From assembly GCA_900175165.2 (NCBI GenBank), contig FWWN02000482.1, positions 1 to 64,000 of the forward strand: 64,000 bases of DNA, in the 5' to 3' direction. The notes beneath the pieces are model-generated. The model worked only from the letters and a program-made list of their open reading frames with translations, ran no database searches and was not told the DNA's origin. Position 1 is the stretch's first letter. Each line of letters starts with the position of its first letter. The DNA is from Rhizomucor pusillus. Taxonomy: Eukaryota > Mucoromycota > Mucoromycetes > Mucorales > Lichtheimiaceae. The position numbers were made by a program, and so were the translations under genes. Positions 44,284 to 56,600 of the stretch are shown here, piece by piece.

Positions 44284-44727
44284 ATGTCTGCCACCCGCCG
44301 CTCTTTGATCCTGGTGATCTCCCTACTGCTTCTTTCTTGCTTGTTGTTGGTCAATGCAGCTCCAATCCAACTGGTCGAGTTTTCAAACACTGCTGAATCA
44401 ACATCAAAAACCTTGGAGAAACGCGCTTACTCTGGCGATGGTACTTGGTACACACCCGGGCTCGGTTCCTGCGGCTGGGACAACAGCGAATCTCAATTAG
44501 TAGCTGCGCTGAACGCGGACCAGATGGGAAACGGTGGCAATCCAAACAAGAACCCGAAATGCGGCAAGAAAGCTAAGGTTACCTACAAGGGCAAGTCTGT
44601 TACCGTCAAGATTGTCGATACTTGTCCGACATGCAGCCACGGCTCTTTAGATCTAAGTCCGGCTGCGTTCAAGCGTCTCGCACCATTGTCAGTGGGCCGC
44701 ATCCCCATCAAGTTTAGCTTTGTGTAA
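44284..44727 (+). CDS. Secreted RlpA-like double-psi beta-barrel protein (expansin-like)
   Basis: Intronless gene of 147 residues. An Arg-bearing N-terminus and a long hydrophobic stretch (LILVISLLLLSCLLLVNA) form a signal peptide. A propeptide ends at EKR, a Kex2-type site, just before the mature start AYSGDGTWYTPG. The mature domain is the double-psi barrel of RlpA, barwin and expansin proteins: GLGSCGWDNSESQLVAAL, NPKCGKKAKV, VTVKIVDTCPTCSHGSLDLS and AAFKRLAPLSVGRI. These contain the conserved Cys pairs and the Asp of the HFD-like catalytic position. Such small fungal proteins are wall-associated and loosen or bind polysaccharide; no carbohydrate-binding domain is attached. Enzymatic activity is uncertain. 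Confidence 0.88.
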   Translation: MSATRRSLILVISLLLLSCLLLVNAAPIQLVEFSNTAESTSKTLEKRAYSGDGTWYTPGLGSCGWDNSESQLVAALNADQMGNGGNPNKNPKCGKKAKVTYKGKSVTVKIVDTCPTCSHGSLDLSPAAFKRLAPLSVGRIPIKFSFV

Positions 44728-45308
44728 ATGGGCTGAGGAAAGAAGGGGCTGGTCCTCTCAACACCCACAACAATAACTGTTATTCTTGTCTGCGACAAAG
44801 TAACATTATCATCATCTGTTGCATACTGTGTATTACCATTGGATATTACAAACAAAAATAAATATGAATATATATCGTGCTGAGCACAATACTACCACTC
44901 AACGTACCGTGCATCCATATTTTGCTAATTAGCTATGATTTCCATACCTGCATGGTGTCTGCTGATCAAATCATACGAGCTAGCCATTGTCAATTACTGA
45001 GTGCTTGCAATGGCATATTGTTAGCTATTCCACACCTGGTCCCTCGTGATCGGGAAGCCTTTCATCGTAATGGTGAATGTCCATAGTTTGACAACCTTTA
45101 CTCTCAAAAAAAGTACCCAATGTGAACTCGACCTGTTTCAGCTGTGCATGTTTAATGTACAAACTTATACAAGAGTGGTGGTAGATGGGATAAACTATAC
45201 AGCAGAGATGGAAAGAAAATAGTTAAAAAAGGGGGTGATGAACGTAGTATTGGGAGTGGTAGCTAGTAATTAAAGAAAGAGAAAAGAATTAGTAGTATTC
45301 TCCAGCCA
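44728..45308. other. Convergent intergenic region
   Basis: About 580 bp between two convergent genes, the double-psi barrel gene and the P4-ATPase. It should hold both 3' UTRs. Nothing else was recognised. Confidence 0.5.
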
Positions 45309-48300
45309 TTAGCAGCAGCAACGCTTGCCAAGCTTTTTGTGTTTGCGTCTTCGTTCGTCTAATTCAAGATGTCGGGCGGTAGATACAACGTTGGGGAAAT
45401 ACCATTGATTGACAAACGCGACGGCGTAGCGGGGTAAGAATGCAATGATCGTAACAAGGATCAGCGTCATCCAGAAGGAAAGGTCAGAGAATACCATGAA
45501 TCCCATGCCATAGATATCAACGCTTCTAAAGAGGCTGTAAATGACAACGAACACGAATGTAAACACCACACCGAAGGCGACAAAGAAGATCTGGAACCAG
45601 GTCCAATACCAGGTATTGAACCCTGGTACAATGTTCGCCAGCAGAACCACTGCAAGTGCCACCGCTGTCGAGAATTCAAGGTTCGATGTTGGCAGGCCGT
45701 TCGGGTGTGGATCCTTGCTGTAGTATACAAAGTAGTATCCAAAGTAAAGAACAAGAGACTGCCACGCTGCATCCAGACAATACAGGCAGTACAACTTGCG
45801 GGTGTATAAAAGATGATGGGTGCCAACTTCGTAGGTCTGTGGAAACCGTTTCAGGAAGGGCGCAGTGATATCTTGATCGGAGCAGCCGAGCACGACAACC
45901 GGTGCGACGGTGAAAATAACATTGTACAGCTGGTGGAGCGAGTAGTCGTAAAACAGGCCGCCCGAGAATCGACTGTATATCTGGAACCACAGTGGCGGGA
46001 GGATAAACAAAAGATTCTTGAAAAAGAAGTTGAGAATCATTTCTGAAGTGCGTCGATAATTCCAGTGACCTTGCACAAGCAAGAGTTTCTGAAGAAATCT
46101 GAATTGGCCTATAGCATAGTCGGATGCCATCGATGCTTGCACACCTTCTTGGCCTGCAATGCCAACACCGATATTGGCAGACTGGATCATGCTCACATCG
46201 TTCGCACCATCGCCGACTGCTAACGTCACAGCACCGACGCCGTCCTTGACCATCTCAACCACCAGCGCCTTTTGCAATGGACTCACTCGGCAGCACACAA
46301 CGCTCTTGCACAAAAGAGCAAGTTGTAGTAATGCTTGCTTTCTCTCTGGTGTCTCGAACAAGTAGGTCAGCGCCGCGCCTTCGATAATCAGCGCATTTTC
46401 CGGCCCGTCTGGTTGTTTGTTCATGGCTGCGGTGATATTCTGTATCTCTTGCACCAAGTCTACCTCACCCGAAGAGGCTTCAGGTCCACGAAGTGTCCAT
46501 ATCTGCATGCCCGCTTCTAAGACGCTGCTTGCGTATCCAATATTGATGGCCGTTTCGAGCTTATCGCCCGTAAGCACCCAGACTTTGATGCCAGCGTGTC
46601 GCAAATCCTCGATACACTGCGGTACACCTTCCTGCAATTTATCTTCGATAGCCGTTGCGCCCAAAAGGACAAGTTGGCGCTCCATTTCGTCTTGCAGTGC
46701 TTCCATCTTTTCCGTACGGTTCTCTGCAGCGGTGCTTGCTTCGTCGTAGCGCTTGGCCCAATCCTGGTACTCCATAGGTTCTAGCTTCTTGCATGCAAGC
46801 ACAAGCGTGCGGAGGCCATCGTTTGAAAATACATCAATGTCATCCTGTGTCTGCTGCACGAGTTCTTTTGACTGCGTATCACTACCGAGGCGTTCCAAAA
46901 TCACATTATCCGCGCCTTTGCAGTAAAGTACAATGTCGTTCCAAGGCTCAGGTCTTTTCACAATCACGCTCATCCGTTTGCGTGTTGAGTTAAATTCGAG
47001 AACATTGAGAAGCTCAAACTCATACTCGACGCCCAAAAAATCGACAAACAATTGTTTGCCTCGACGCGCTACGAACGCGAACCCGACATCGCGCGCTGCA
47101 CTCACAAGTGCTGCCTCGTCAGGAGATTCGGCTTTGTATACAATCTGCGTGTCGACCGTCATGTCCACGATATCCGGACGTTCAACGTTTGCAATCGATT
47201 GAAACTCTTCACCACGTGTGCTGGCACGACTGGCACGACTGGCGTGTCGAGTAACTCTGCGCTCCCCTTTCACTTTTCGTTTGAACCTTCTACCTCGGTT
47301 CTTCATTGCTTCACGGAACCCGGTACCAGTTTTCTCGTTTGTTGCTGACGCTTTGTCGTCTTCGATAACCTGAGGTTGCAATTCATCCAAATTATCTCCT
47401 CCATCTTCATCGTCATCTTCGATAATTGCTTTGCCGTTCCTGTCAATCTTTTCAACAATCACAGTGTGACACAATGCAAGGTTCATGAAAAATTCCTGCA
47501 CCTTGTCCCTGTGCGTAGTTTCTTTGTCTTCTTTAGATGTCGAATCAGATGGATGCAGGTCCCACAAGACGGCAGGGTCGGCGAACGAAAGTCGTTTTGG
47601 ATCCAAGCTGCTGTATTTCGGCGTAAAGAGAGACGTCAATGCACGTTTGTATTCTTCGAAAATGCCTGCACGTCGTTCCTGGAAACTCGAATCGTCACCT
47701 GCGTCTCGCTTCTCTGCCATGTCTTCTTCTGCTGTTGCTACCGGTCCCAGCGACGCTGATTCCTTGGCTCCCAATAGATTGATTTGCTGGGACGCGTCTT
47801 CTTCCACTGCAGACGCGGCTGCCGCTACCGCTGGTGGTGGTCCCGTCGTCATCGTCGACGCAGCTCTCTGCTCCTGTCTTTCTCGGCGCAGTCTGGCACC
47901 ACGTGCACCCTCTGACTCTGGTGCAAACCCATTGTTGCCGTACCGTTTTCCGTCAATCGAGCATTCACGGAATTCCATGATATTTCGCGTCAACGTGCCT
48001 GTCTTGTCAGAAAACAGATACTCCACTTGACCCAAATCATCCGATAAATTCCACTAGAGATATTCCCTCCCGTAAATAAATGGACCTGGCTTAACGATGA
48101 TGGCAAAAGGTCTGGGAAACGACTTACAGATTTCGGTACGCAGGGAGTATCTGACGCTTCATCGTACATGTCAATATCACTCCAAATAAAATAAGCCTAA
48201 TTGCTCAAGTTGGTCAATAAACCTTGTAGGTTTTTACCCCTGAATCTACAACGAAGGTGATAATACTCACATGGAACGTCTTTACAAATTCTATGGAAAC

Positions 48301-49767
48301 ATAGAGCGAGATGGGGATGATATTCTGAAAGATAATCAAGCTCGACCTAATATATACACGGTAAATTAATGAACCCTTCAAGAAAAAGAATAGCTTATGT
48401 TACCAAAAGTTCATGAATCCAACGAATGCCGGCGAATCGGTCTGACGCGAGTACAGACTCGTTCCAGCATCAGCGTCGTCCTCGGCTTTCATGACACCGG
48501 CGAGGATTGCACATACAAGGCAGAGTAGTACGAGAACAACGAAAGCAATGATAATCTCCTGATTCATTTGCTTCTCGATGCGGCTGCGTTTGCTCGGGGT
48601 CTTATTTGAGTTGAGAATGATTTTGGATTCAGGCCCGGTGTAGAGCACAAGCGCGACTGCCCAGTGTGTGTTCCTGACAACGTGGCCGCGTAGAACAATG
48701 TTGTCAATATTGATTGGTATCTTTTTGCGTTCTTTCCAGCCGCCGTTTCCTTCGTGATGCTTCTCCAGCAGCACCATGGTACCTTCAAACGAATACAAGT
48801 CCGGCGTGGGTGCTGGCGCATCAATGTACAAGTGAACATCGTTGAGACACTCTGTGCCTGACTGGATATGGCTCAGCTCAGGCACACAGTATCGAGGTTT
48901 CAGGTTCGTCTCGCCATCGAGATCCTTTGTCTCGACAAAGCACACACCCGTCGGGTCGGAGCTCGAGAGCAGCACAGCGTCGGCAGGACAGCTCTCACCG
49001 TTCCGCAGCAGAATAAAGTCGCCCACTCGTACATCCATCGACACCGAGCGTCCAAAGTATCCCTTCTTCTTTTCCGAATCTTCATCTTCTGATGATGGTG
49101 GCGGTTGTTGGTTCTTTTTGGGAGCGGGATAATTTACATTGTCGTATCCAAGGAGGGTGTAAGTGATGGTGCTGTTGTATCTCGCATCGACCTTGTGGCG
49201 CTGGTAGTCTTCAAAGCCATCCTTGACGGCCGAAATGGCGACAACGACGCAGATAGGCAGGACTGTGAGCGCTGGATTCTTTATACCAAAATAGGGTATC
49301 AGCTGCAAGATGGCCTGCGCAAGAAAGTACATGTTTGCAGCACGTCTAAACTGCTCAAACAAGTTTTTCGGCACAAACGTCAGCGGCGTATACTTGGACG
49401 TGCGTACTCTGTTCGAGACAAACCGCCGTTTCGGCGATCCGTCTGCATTCAGCTCGTAACTCGGCAGGGGAAGATTGACAAATACTCGGCGGCCGCCATC
49501 TGTTATTCGTCGTAATTTCACCCTGGAGGTGTCTTCTTGTTCTTGTTGTTCGCTGTGCCGATGAGGCTGAGGCGTTGGAGGCTGGGAAAGGGCGAGTGAG
49601 TCGGCAGGCGGCGTAGAGGAGGAGGAGGAGGAGGTGTTGTTGTTGTTGCTGTTGATGGAGAGTGCAGCCATATCGATTTCTTCATAGTTGTCGTCCCTAC
49701 GTAAGGGAGCGTCGTAGTGCGACCGAGCAGTTTTCCGTCGTCGCGAGAGTGTCTTCAGGATATCCAT
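45309..49767 (-). CDS. DNF1: P4-type phospholipid flippase (Dnf-like)
   Basis: ATP-driven translocase of aminophospholipids from the outer to the cytosolic leaflet, acting with a Cdc50/Lem3-type subunit. Exons 49767-48404, 48346-48271, 48196-48128 and 48053-45309 give 1417 residues. Motifs in order are: [19 protein letters not shown], the actuator loop DLDGETNLK (TGES replaced by DGET as in P4 enzymes), [15 protein letters not shown] (helix 4 PISL), DKTGTLT with phospho-Asp 519, [43 protein letters not shown], and a C-terminal PhoLip domain. The N-terminus is Ser/Asn/Gln-rich. The extreme C-terminus is KRCCC. The first intron uses the TATATATTAG acceptor; the nearer CTTTCAG would create a stop. 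Assignment to the Dnf rather than the Drs2 group is tentative. Confidence 0.92.
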
Positions 49768-50668
49768 GTATTCATATGCATTTGGAAAAAAGAGAAGCAG
49801 AAAATGCTTCTAAATGTAGCACCAGAATGGTTGCTTTACGATCCGCTTGCTGCCTTCGCCCTGAAGTGGGGTGAATCCTCATCCAATCATTACATCGTCG
49901 GCCCGGCTGAAGCATCTCAAAAGGGGCTTGTTGCGTGAATACAGATGGATGCGATGGTCCATCGCCTCGTCGTATGTGCATCTCCTGCTATCAATGGACA
50001 GAGAATGGCAATACCGCTTTTATCGAATTGGTTTTCTTTTTCGCCCATTTTCTTATTCTTTGTCTCAGTCTGTTTCCTGATTTGCGGATTCGGGTAACAA
50101 AAGAGTAAACCTAAAAAGCCTCCACAAGAAAATAGATCACAGCCAGCGGTAAATCGCTCTAGTCATCTGAGGTTGCGCACGCCAAGACTGACACAGCTGA
50201 TGGCGGCGGCGCACTACAGTGCTAGTGCTTTTGGTGCAAACAAAAAAGTGCTTTCACATACAGGATTTAAAATGTTCAGATCAACTTTGGATAGCAACAA
50301 TATAGCACGATGTACCTGGGTGCATCCTAATTATCCGCCACTTTGTGCTGATTTGTTTTTTGAACAATAAATACGCTGCATTGCAGGACCGTATCGAGAC
50401 TCTTATTACTACTTGAACCCAAACTACTCACTACCGCTTACAGTGATCTATACCGCTGTTCAAAATCGTCTCTGGCACATATGCACAGTATCAAGAATAG
50501 GGAGGGGTTTTCTAAGGGTAGATCTGCAAACATTACTGCCTTATGCTGAGAGTACAGTAACAGGTTCAAAACCTTACAGGCATATATCCTTACAATAATT
50601 GGATTCGTAACAAAGGGATTTAACAGCTGCGCGCGTGGCACCTTTATTTATATGTATTTATCTTTATA
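49768..50668. other. Intergenic between flippase and dynein genes
   Basis: About 900 bp with the flippase promoter and the dynein 3' flank. No gene, RNA or repeat was recognised. Confidence 0.5.
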
Positions 50669-53600
50669 TTAAAAAGAAATGACGACTGCAACGGCTCTCT
50701 GAGGAATACGCTCCTTGTCCTCAGGATCAGCAGGTACGTGGATAGTGAAGAGCAAGTCTGATCTATCGGCGTTCAGGTAAACTGGCAAGGGAATCTTGTT
50801 GGTATCGCTCTGCATATCGCTCTTAATCCATCGCAAGTTGCAATCGGGCATCTTGGTCGATGGTTCTGACGTCAAGTGCACTTGCTTGTCTTCCCAGCGT
50901 CCGCCTTCCATGCGTAAGCCACGTACAGAGTAACCTTCGCTCTCGTTGACGCCAATGTCGACTTCCAATACAAGCTCTTCAAGCGACCATTGGTTGCGCT
51001 GAGCAGTTGCTTGCCGAGTAGCGGTAACATACGCCTCTGGACTGAACAATCCACCAAGCCAAACTTGGATGTTCTCGTATCGATCCTCTTTGGCAATATT
51101 CTCCACTTGTTCCAGGCGCGACTTGAGATCGGCTATCCACACATTCAATGATATGTTCTTTGGAACCTTGTAACGCTTCCAATGTTCAGGAATCAATCCC
51201 TTGGTCAGCCAGCTCATCAATTGACGCAAGTGGTTGGTCTGTTTCAATTCGCCGGAGCACACTTTCTGTAAGGAGCCGAGATCTTCGCGTATCGTACGCA
51301 AGAGACTGCGAGCAATCTGGTTTTCACGCTCAAAGAAGCGGAATAGAGGATCCATGACGTTGTTGGCATTGTCTCGTTTGATGATAGAAAGACTTTCGGG
51401 AAGCAATTCAAGCCATCCGCTGATGTTGGCGCTAAGCGCCCGCATCCAAGCCGGTTGTTGGCTCGATGCACTCTGTTTGGCCGTATCTTGCGTGTATGCA
51501 ACCTCGTCATCGTCGCTGATACTCTTCATCTTTCGCACCTTGGAAAGCATCGTCTCGCCCTTGAGAGTCAACAGCACACGCTCGGCGTTGCCAGGCAGAC
51601 CAAGCCAGGTAGGTGGTTCGCGGTCGGGAAGCTTGCTGACCCACTCTAAGAACTGCTCTATCTTTGTACCGTCTGGTACAACAACAGGCGCGTCGTTGTC
51701 GCCTGTCTTCTTGACAATTTCAAAGTCCAAGTCATAGCAGTGGTGTGTAAACAATGTGTTTACAAATGAATCCAATAAGCGCTGATCGAATTCATTATCG
51801 ATGCGACCACCATAAATAGACTGCTTGAGAAGTGATCGAATAGCATCCCATGGGATCTTTTCGGGCGATATGTTGGCTCTTCCACCTGCTGCGGCGTCAA
51901 GCCACTTGTCGATGGTATTGAATGCACTGTCTTGGTCGGAATCATTGAACTCGTACGTCTTGGTCCATCCAAGAGGTACATAGCGGAGACGTTCTTGGAC
52001 GACGGCGTGAAGCCATGCAAGCATAAAGTACAGGCGCACACGTTCGCTGGGTCCCTTTTGAAGACGTGATTGAGGGATGCTACGCAGCGATTCTTGCAAG
52101 TTGGCCTTGATACCTGGTGGTGGTTCGAACATCAAAACACGAGACATACGCAGCAAGTTGACGGGGACCTTTGGATTGGTCTCCATTGTCAAGAATAGGC
52201 GGAAGCTGCGATGAGGTTTCATGCTGTGTAACTTTTTTTCTAGCTGACCAAGCCATGCAGGAGCAAGGTGTACGTTCTTAAGCATGACCCAGTTGCCAGT
52301 CTTGATAGCAGAAGAAATAGCTTGGTCTGCAAGAGTAAAACCTTCTGCAGAACCCATAGCGACCGACGTACAGCGCACATTGGTCTCAGCGACCAGGTTG
52401 TCAACACGATAACTGGCATCGTAACCAGGAATAGAGCAAAGCGCCAAGGGTGTACTGCTGCTAACTTCATCGTTAACCAATTGTTGCAAGTTAAGCTCAT
52501 CCGCATTGACAAAGTCGGAACCAAAGATTTCGGACGCAAACATGGTTGCAGCAGGCAGTAATCGATCAGGTCGGAAACATTTCACTAGAAGCATTCTGCG
52601 CAGAGCATCCACGACATCTACAGATATATTTGTTTAGCACCATACCACCTACTTCTAATTTGTAATGTAGAAAAAAATGGAGAACTTACTGTTCCTTCCA
52701 GCATTGTCCCAGCATGCAGGTACCGCTGTTTCCGCTTGAGGATGGTCGACGAATGCACGCCAGTCATCCACGTTCTGATTAATGTGGTCAACCATAGACT
52801 TGAAGCAGTTCAGCGTCGCAAATTCCTTGATACGCTGTGCCGTTTCATCTGCAATAAAGTCAGGGAGACCCATGCTGGCAGTTGTCGCTGTTGATCCAGG
52901 GACAACATCGCCGCCGCTAAGCAAGAAGTCATACTCAGCTTCGTCCACGCTTTCGTTCGTTCCACGTATCTGAATTTGACACATCAAAACAGCAAGCATA
53001 ATATGATCTTCGTGCAACAAAGTGCGGGAAGTTCGCTTGTAAGTAACATGGAACAAATCGCGCGATAATATTTGAAGACGTTCGATTGGATCGGTGATTC
53101 CTTTGAGGTTCGGGTTAGCATGCAACACGTACTCGAAGATTTCATAGAAGAAATCAAGTGAGAATTGATAGAAGTGGTGAATGAGATTGAGTTGCTCCAT
53201 AACAAAGAAGATAGAGCTGCATGCATGAGCCAATGGACTGTAGACAGCGGTTGTTTGCTCGACTTCCTGCATGATCGTGTTTGTTTCATCCACCTTCCGA
53301 GTGACGTCTGCAGCCTCTTTCTTGAGCGTCTCCAGTGTCTCAATGACCTTGTCATCGTCCAAAATATTGCCCTTGCTTTCATTGAGTGCTTGTAGCAAGG
53401 ACTTTTCAAGATGGCGAAGTTTGAGCTGGAATTCGCCCTGCAACTTGATCAAATCTGTTCTGCGTTGATCCACGTCGGGTCGTTCAGCCTTGAGCACCTT
53501 GTTCAAACATTGGCTTTGAAGACTGCTGCGAGTAACCGTAAAGTTGACAAATGTCACGCGCGAGCAGATATCTGGTGGGAAGCTGACAGATGGATCACGA

Positions 53601-56600
53601 GTTGAAAGGAAGAGCGTGAACGAAGGCGAAAAGTCGATATCCTGGTTGCCCAGACGAATGAGTACACGACCGCCAGTTCGACGCAGCTCCTTGTTCAATA
53701 CAGGGTTGAGGATAGGATCCAAGTGCTCGACATCTTGAATAAGAATCGGATTACCGAAACGCAAAGCACTTTCGAGATTCTTAATGAACGAATCATCCAA
53801 GAAACTGGTAACGGTGATCTTGCGATCCTTATATTCGTTCACCAAAAAGTTGGTTGCTTGACCGGATGGATCAATAACAAGTGGATAACGATCGAAACGC
53901 TTAAGCATGATGGCGTTTTCGATACACAAGTCGTCGGCAGGCAACGAGTTTTCTTGCCATGACAAACGGTCGTCCGCGGTCGAGAGATACTCTGTAAGGG
54001 ACATGTCCTGCTTGAATTGGATTCCGGCTGCAATCAAGTGTCCAGTCCACTTTTGAAGCAAAAGCTCACGATATTGCTGGTCAAAGTAACCACCGTAGGC
54101 AAGGAAGGCTGCAGATAGCAAAACGTCGCCCACAATTGTACCCATTTGGCTTTCGAAGGCTTGACTTGCTGTCTCCCAACGAACCTTTTCTGAAGACAAG
54201 CTGCTAAGCAGTGTCAAGCTGCGATCAACTTTAGACTTCACGCGGTCCATTTCAGCCTTGATAAGTTGCGTTTCACCAACAAGTGCGGCGTATTCTTCCT
54301 TGTAACGACCGATACTGGCTTCCAAGTCGACAATCATCTGTTCGATTTCTGCAGCTTGTTTCTTGGTGTCTTCAGCACTTTGTTCAAGACTATCGACTTC
54401 CTCACGCAAAGGTCCAACACGATCCAGAATATCAGAGTACTGTACTTGAGCAGCAACCCATTTCACCAAGGGACCGCAAGCCTTGGAAGCACGGTTGACA
54501 GTCTCATACTCGAAAGCTGGGTTATTCAAGTAGTTTCGACGCATGAAATCGCGAAGCTGCTTGGTCATTTGCGTCTCGGTGTTGTAGTTGACAATGCTGG
54601 TAATAAAGTCATCACGTCGAATAATACTTTGTACAGTCTTCCAGCTTTCGATCTTGTGGCCCAACATAGTGCAAACAGACTCCATAGCCAATTTGACTGC
54701 TTCGGGAGGATTGCCCATGGCACGCACTTCGGTGAGGTGTTGTCTTTTGATATTGCTGACACTCTTTTGAGCTTCAAGCACAGCTGGCTCTGCCTTGGCC
54801 AGGTCGTCCAACACAATCGAACGTCGTTCTTGGATTTCCTACATAGCAAACAATGAATGAATATCCAGATCACTGTCATTTAGTGTTATTTAGAATCTTT
54901 ACCTTGTTCTGGATTTCAAGAGCTTCCTGAATCTGAATAGAAGCAGCTTTCTTTTGTTCAGCTTCCTTTTCGTCGGCCAACATTTGGTTGATCTTATCAT
55001 TGGCTTGAGCATTTTTGACTTCAAGCTGATTCTTCTTGATAGCCAAACTCTTGCGGAGCTCCTCCACCTTGACGACAGTATCCTTGAGTTTCTCAAGACC
55101 GACATTCAAGTGACGCTGTTGTTCTTCGAGGTCTTCGCGCTTCTCATTGTACAATCGTACATAGTGAGAGATGAAATCCAAAAAGTGGCGAGGTGTCACA
55201 TAGTTATGTCGTCCTTGACGCTTGCTTAATTTAGCATTGATCTCATACAGAGACTGGTGCACAAACACGAGCGCATTGACCACTGCCTCTCGATGCGTGG
55301 GAGGGATGGGAAGATTGCGGTAGGCAATAGGGAAGTTGAGCGGTGCCGCATATGTTGGGACATCGAGATCCAATGTCTTTGTAAACTCCATACCAACTTG
55401 ATAGAAGGCTTGATCAGGCCAGTCTCCAAACCAATCGAGCACACAACGGTTGAACAAGGCAGGAGAGGTAGCTGCTCGCGAAGCCAAACCACCCTCTGGT
55501 GGATTCATGGTGAAAACAACGTGTAGGTTTCTCATGACCTGCTGCGTGAACCACTTGTACAATTCTTCGTTCGAGTCCAGCATGAGACCTTCTCTCTGAG
55601 CACCTTCCTTGCAAGCAGTCATCAAAGAAGCATATTCGTCGCCTTCAAAAAGACCAGGCACTTCAGCGTTAGCCAAAAGCGTGTTCATGCGTTCCAAGAA
55701 ACCAGAATCGAGAACGTTGGACTCATCCATGATAAAGCAAATCTTTTCTCCTTTGCAGCCTGCTCGACGCAGAACGCCACGAAGATCGTCATCGAAATCG
55801 GCGCCAGTGTATTTGTTGTGTACCTTGACTTGGAATACACTGAGACCGTTCATCCAGGCAACAAAGCGGGAAAGCGTTGTCTTGCCGGAACCGCTAACAC
55901 CGATAAGCAGCAAATGACCTTGAGGTTGTCTAAAGACTCGATCGATTCGGAGAACATGCTCCAGTACATCGTTGAACAAGACCAATGCGACATCCAATTC
56001 TTCTTCGTAAAAGACCTTGAGACGAGCCTTTGCATAGTCCCGCAGTTGTTCGCGTCCAACAGGGATGTAGTGCTTGGATAGCCAGTTAGAGAACAGGATA
56101 GGTCGCTCAAGAGCTTCTTCCTTGTTAAGAGCAGGGAAGTGCTTCATGGCGATAGAGTCAATCATTTCATCGGTCCATTGGCGTTCTTCTTCGTCTACAA
56201 GACGATCTTGGAATAGACGCAAGGCTTCGTGAGCCCAGATACGGACCAGACCCTCAACAGTCAAAGTCTCCAAAGGCTTGATAGCTTCAAAGATACCACG
56301 GACCCAACGAGTCAATTCACGAGGAGAGTAAATGTAATGTGCCTGAATATCGGGTGTGAACCGCTTCTGAGATGCCAGATACAGCTCCACCATGGCAGCC
56401 GTCAAAGGCTCGGCGTAACCGCGCAAGTTCGGGACAACCTTGAGCATGGCGCGAGTGAAAGTACCGTAAATCTGCATAAGCGACGTCTGACCAGCATAGT
56501 CCACCATGACCAGAGGTGCATGGCGCAAGAAACGGTGTGAAAGGGGAACACGACCTGGATCGGTAGGTGGGTTACAAGCACCAACAAATTGGATACGTTC

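Noticed and set aside
45467..48030. Plus-strand frames opposite the flippase
   Set aside because: Antisense shadows; the minus-strand frame carries all P4-ATPase motifs.
48271..48403. CTTTCAG acceptor for the first flippase intron
   Set aside because: It produces an immediate stop. The upstream TATATATTAG acceptor restores [15 protein letters not shown], the conserved helix.
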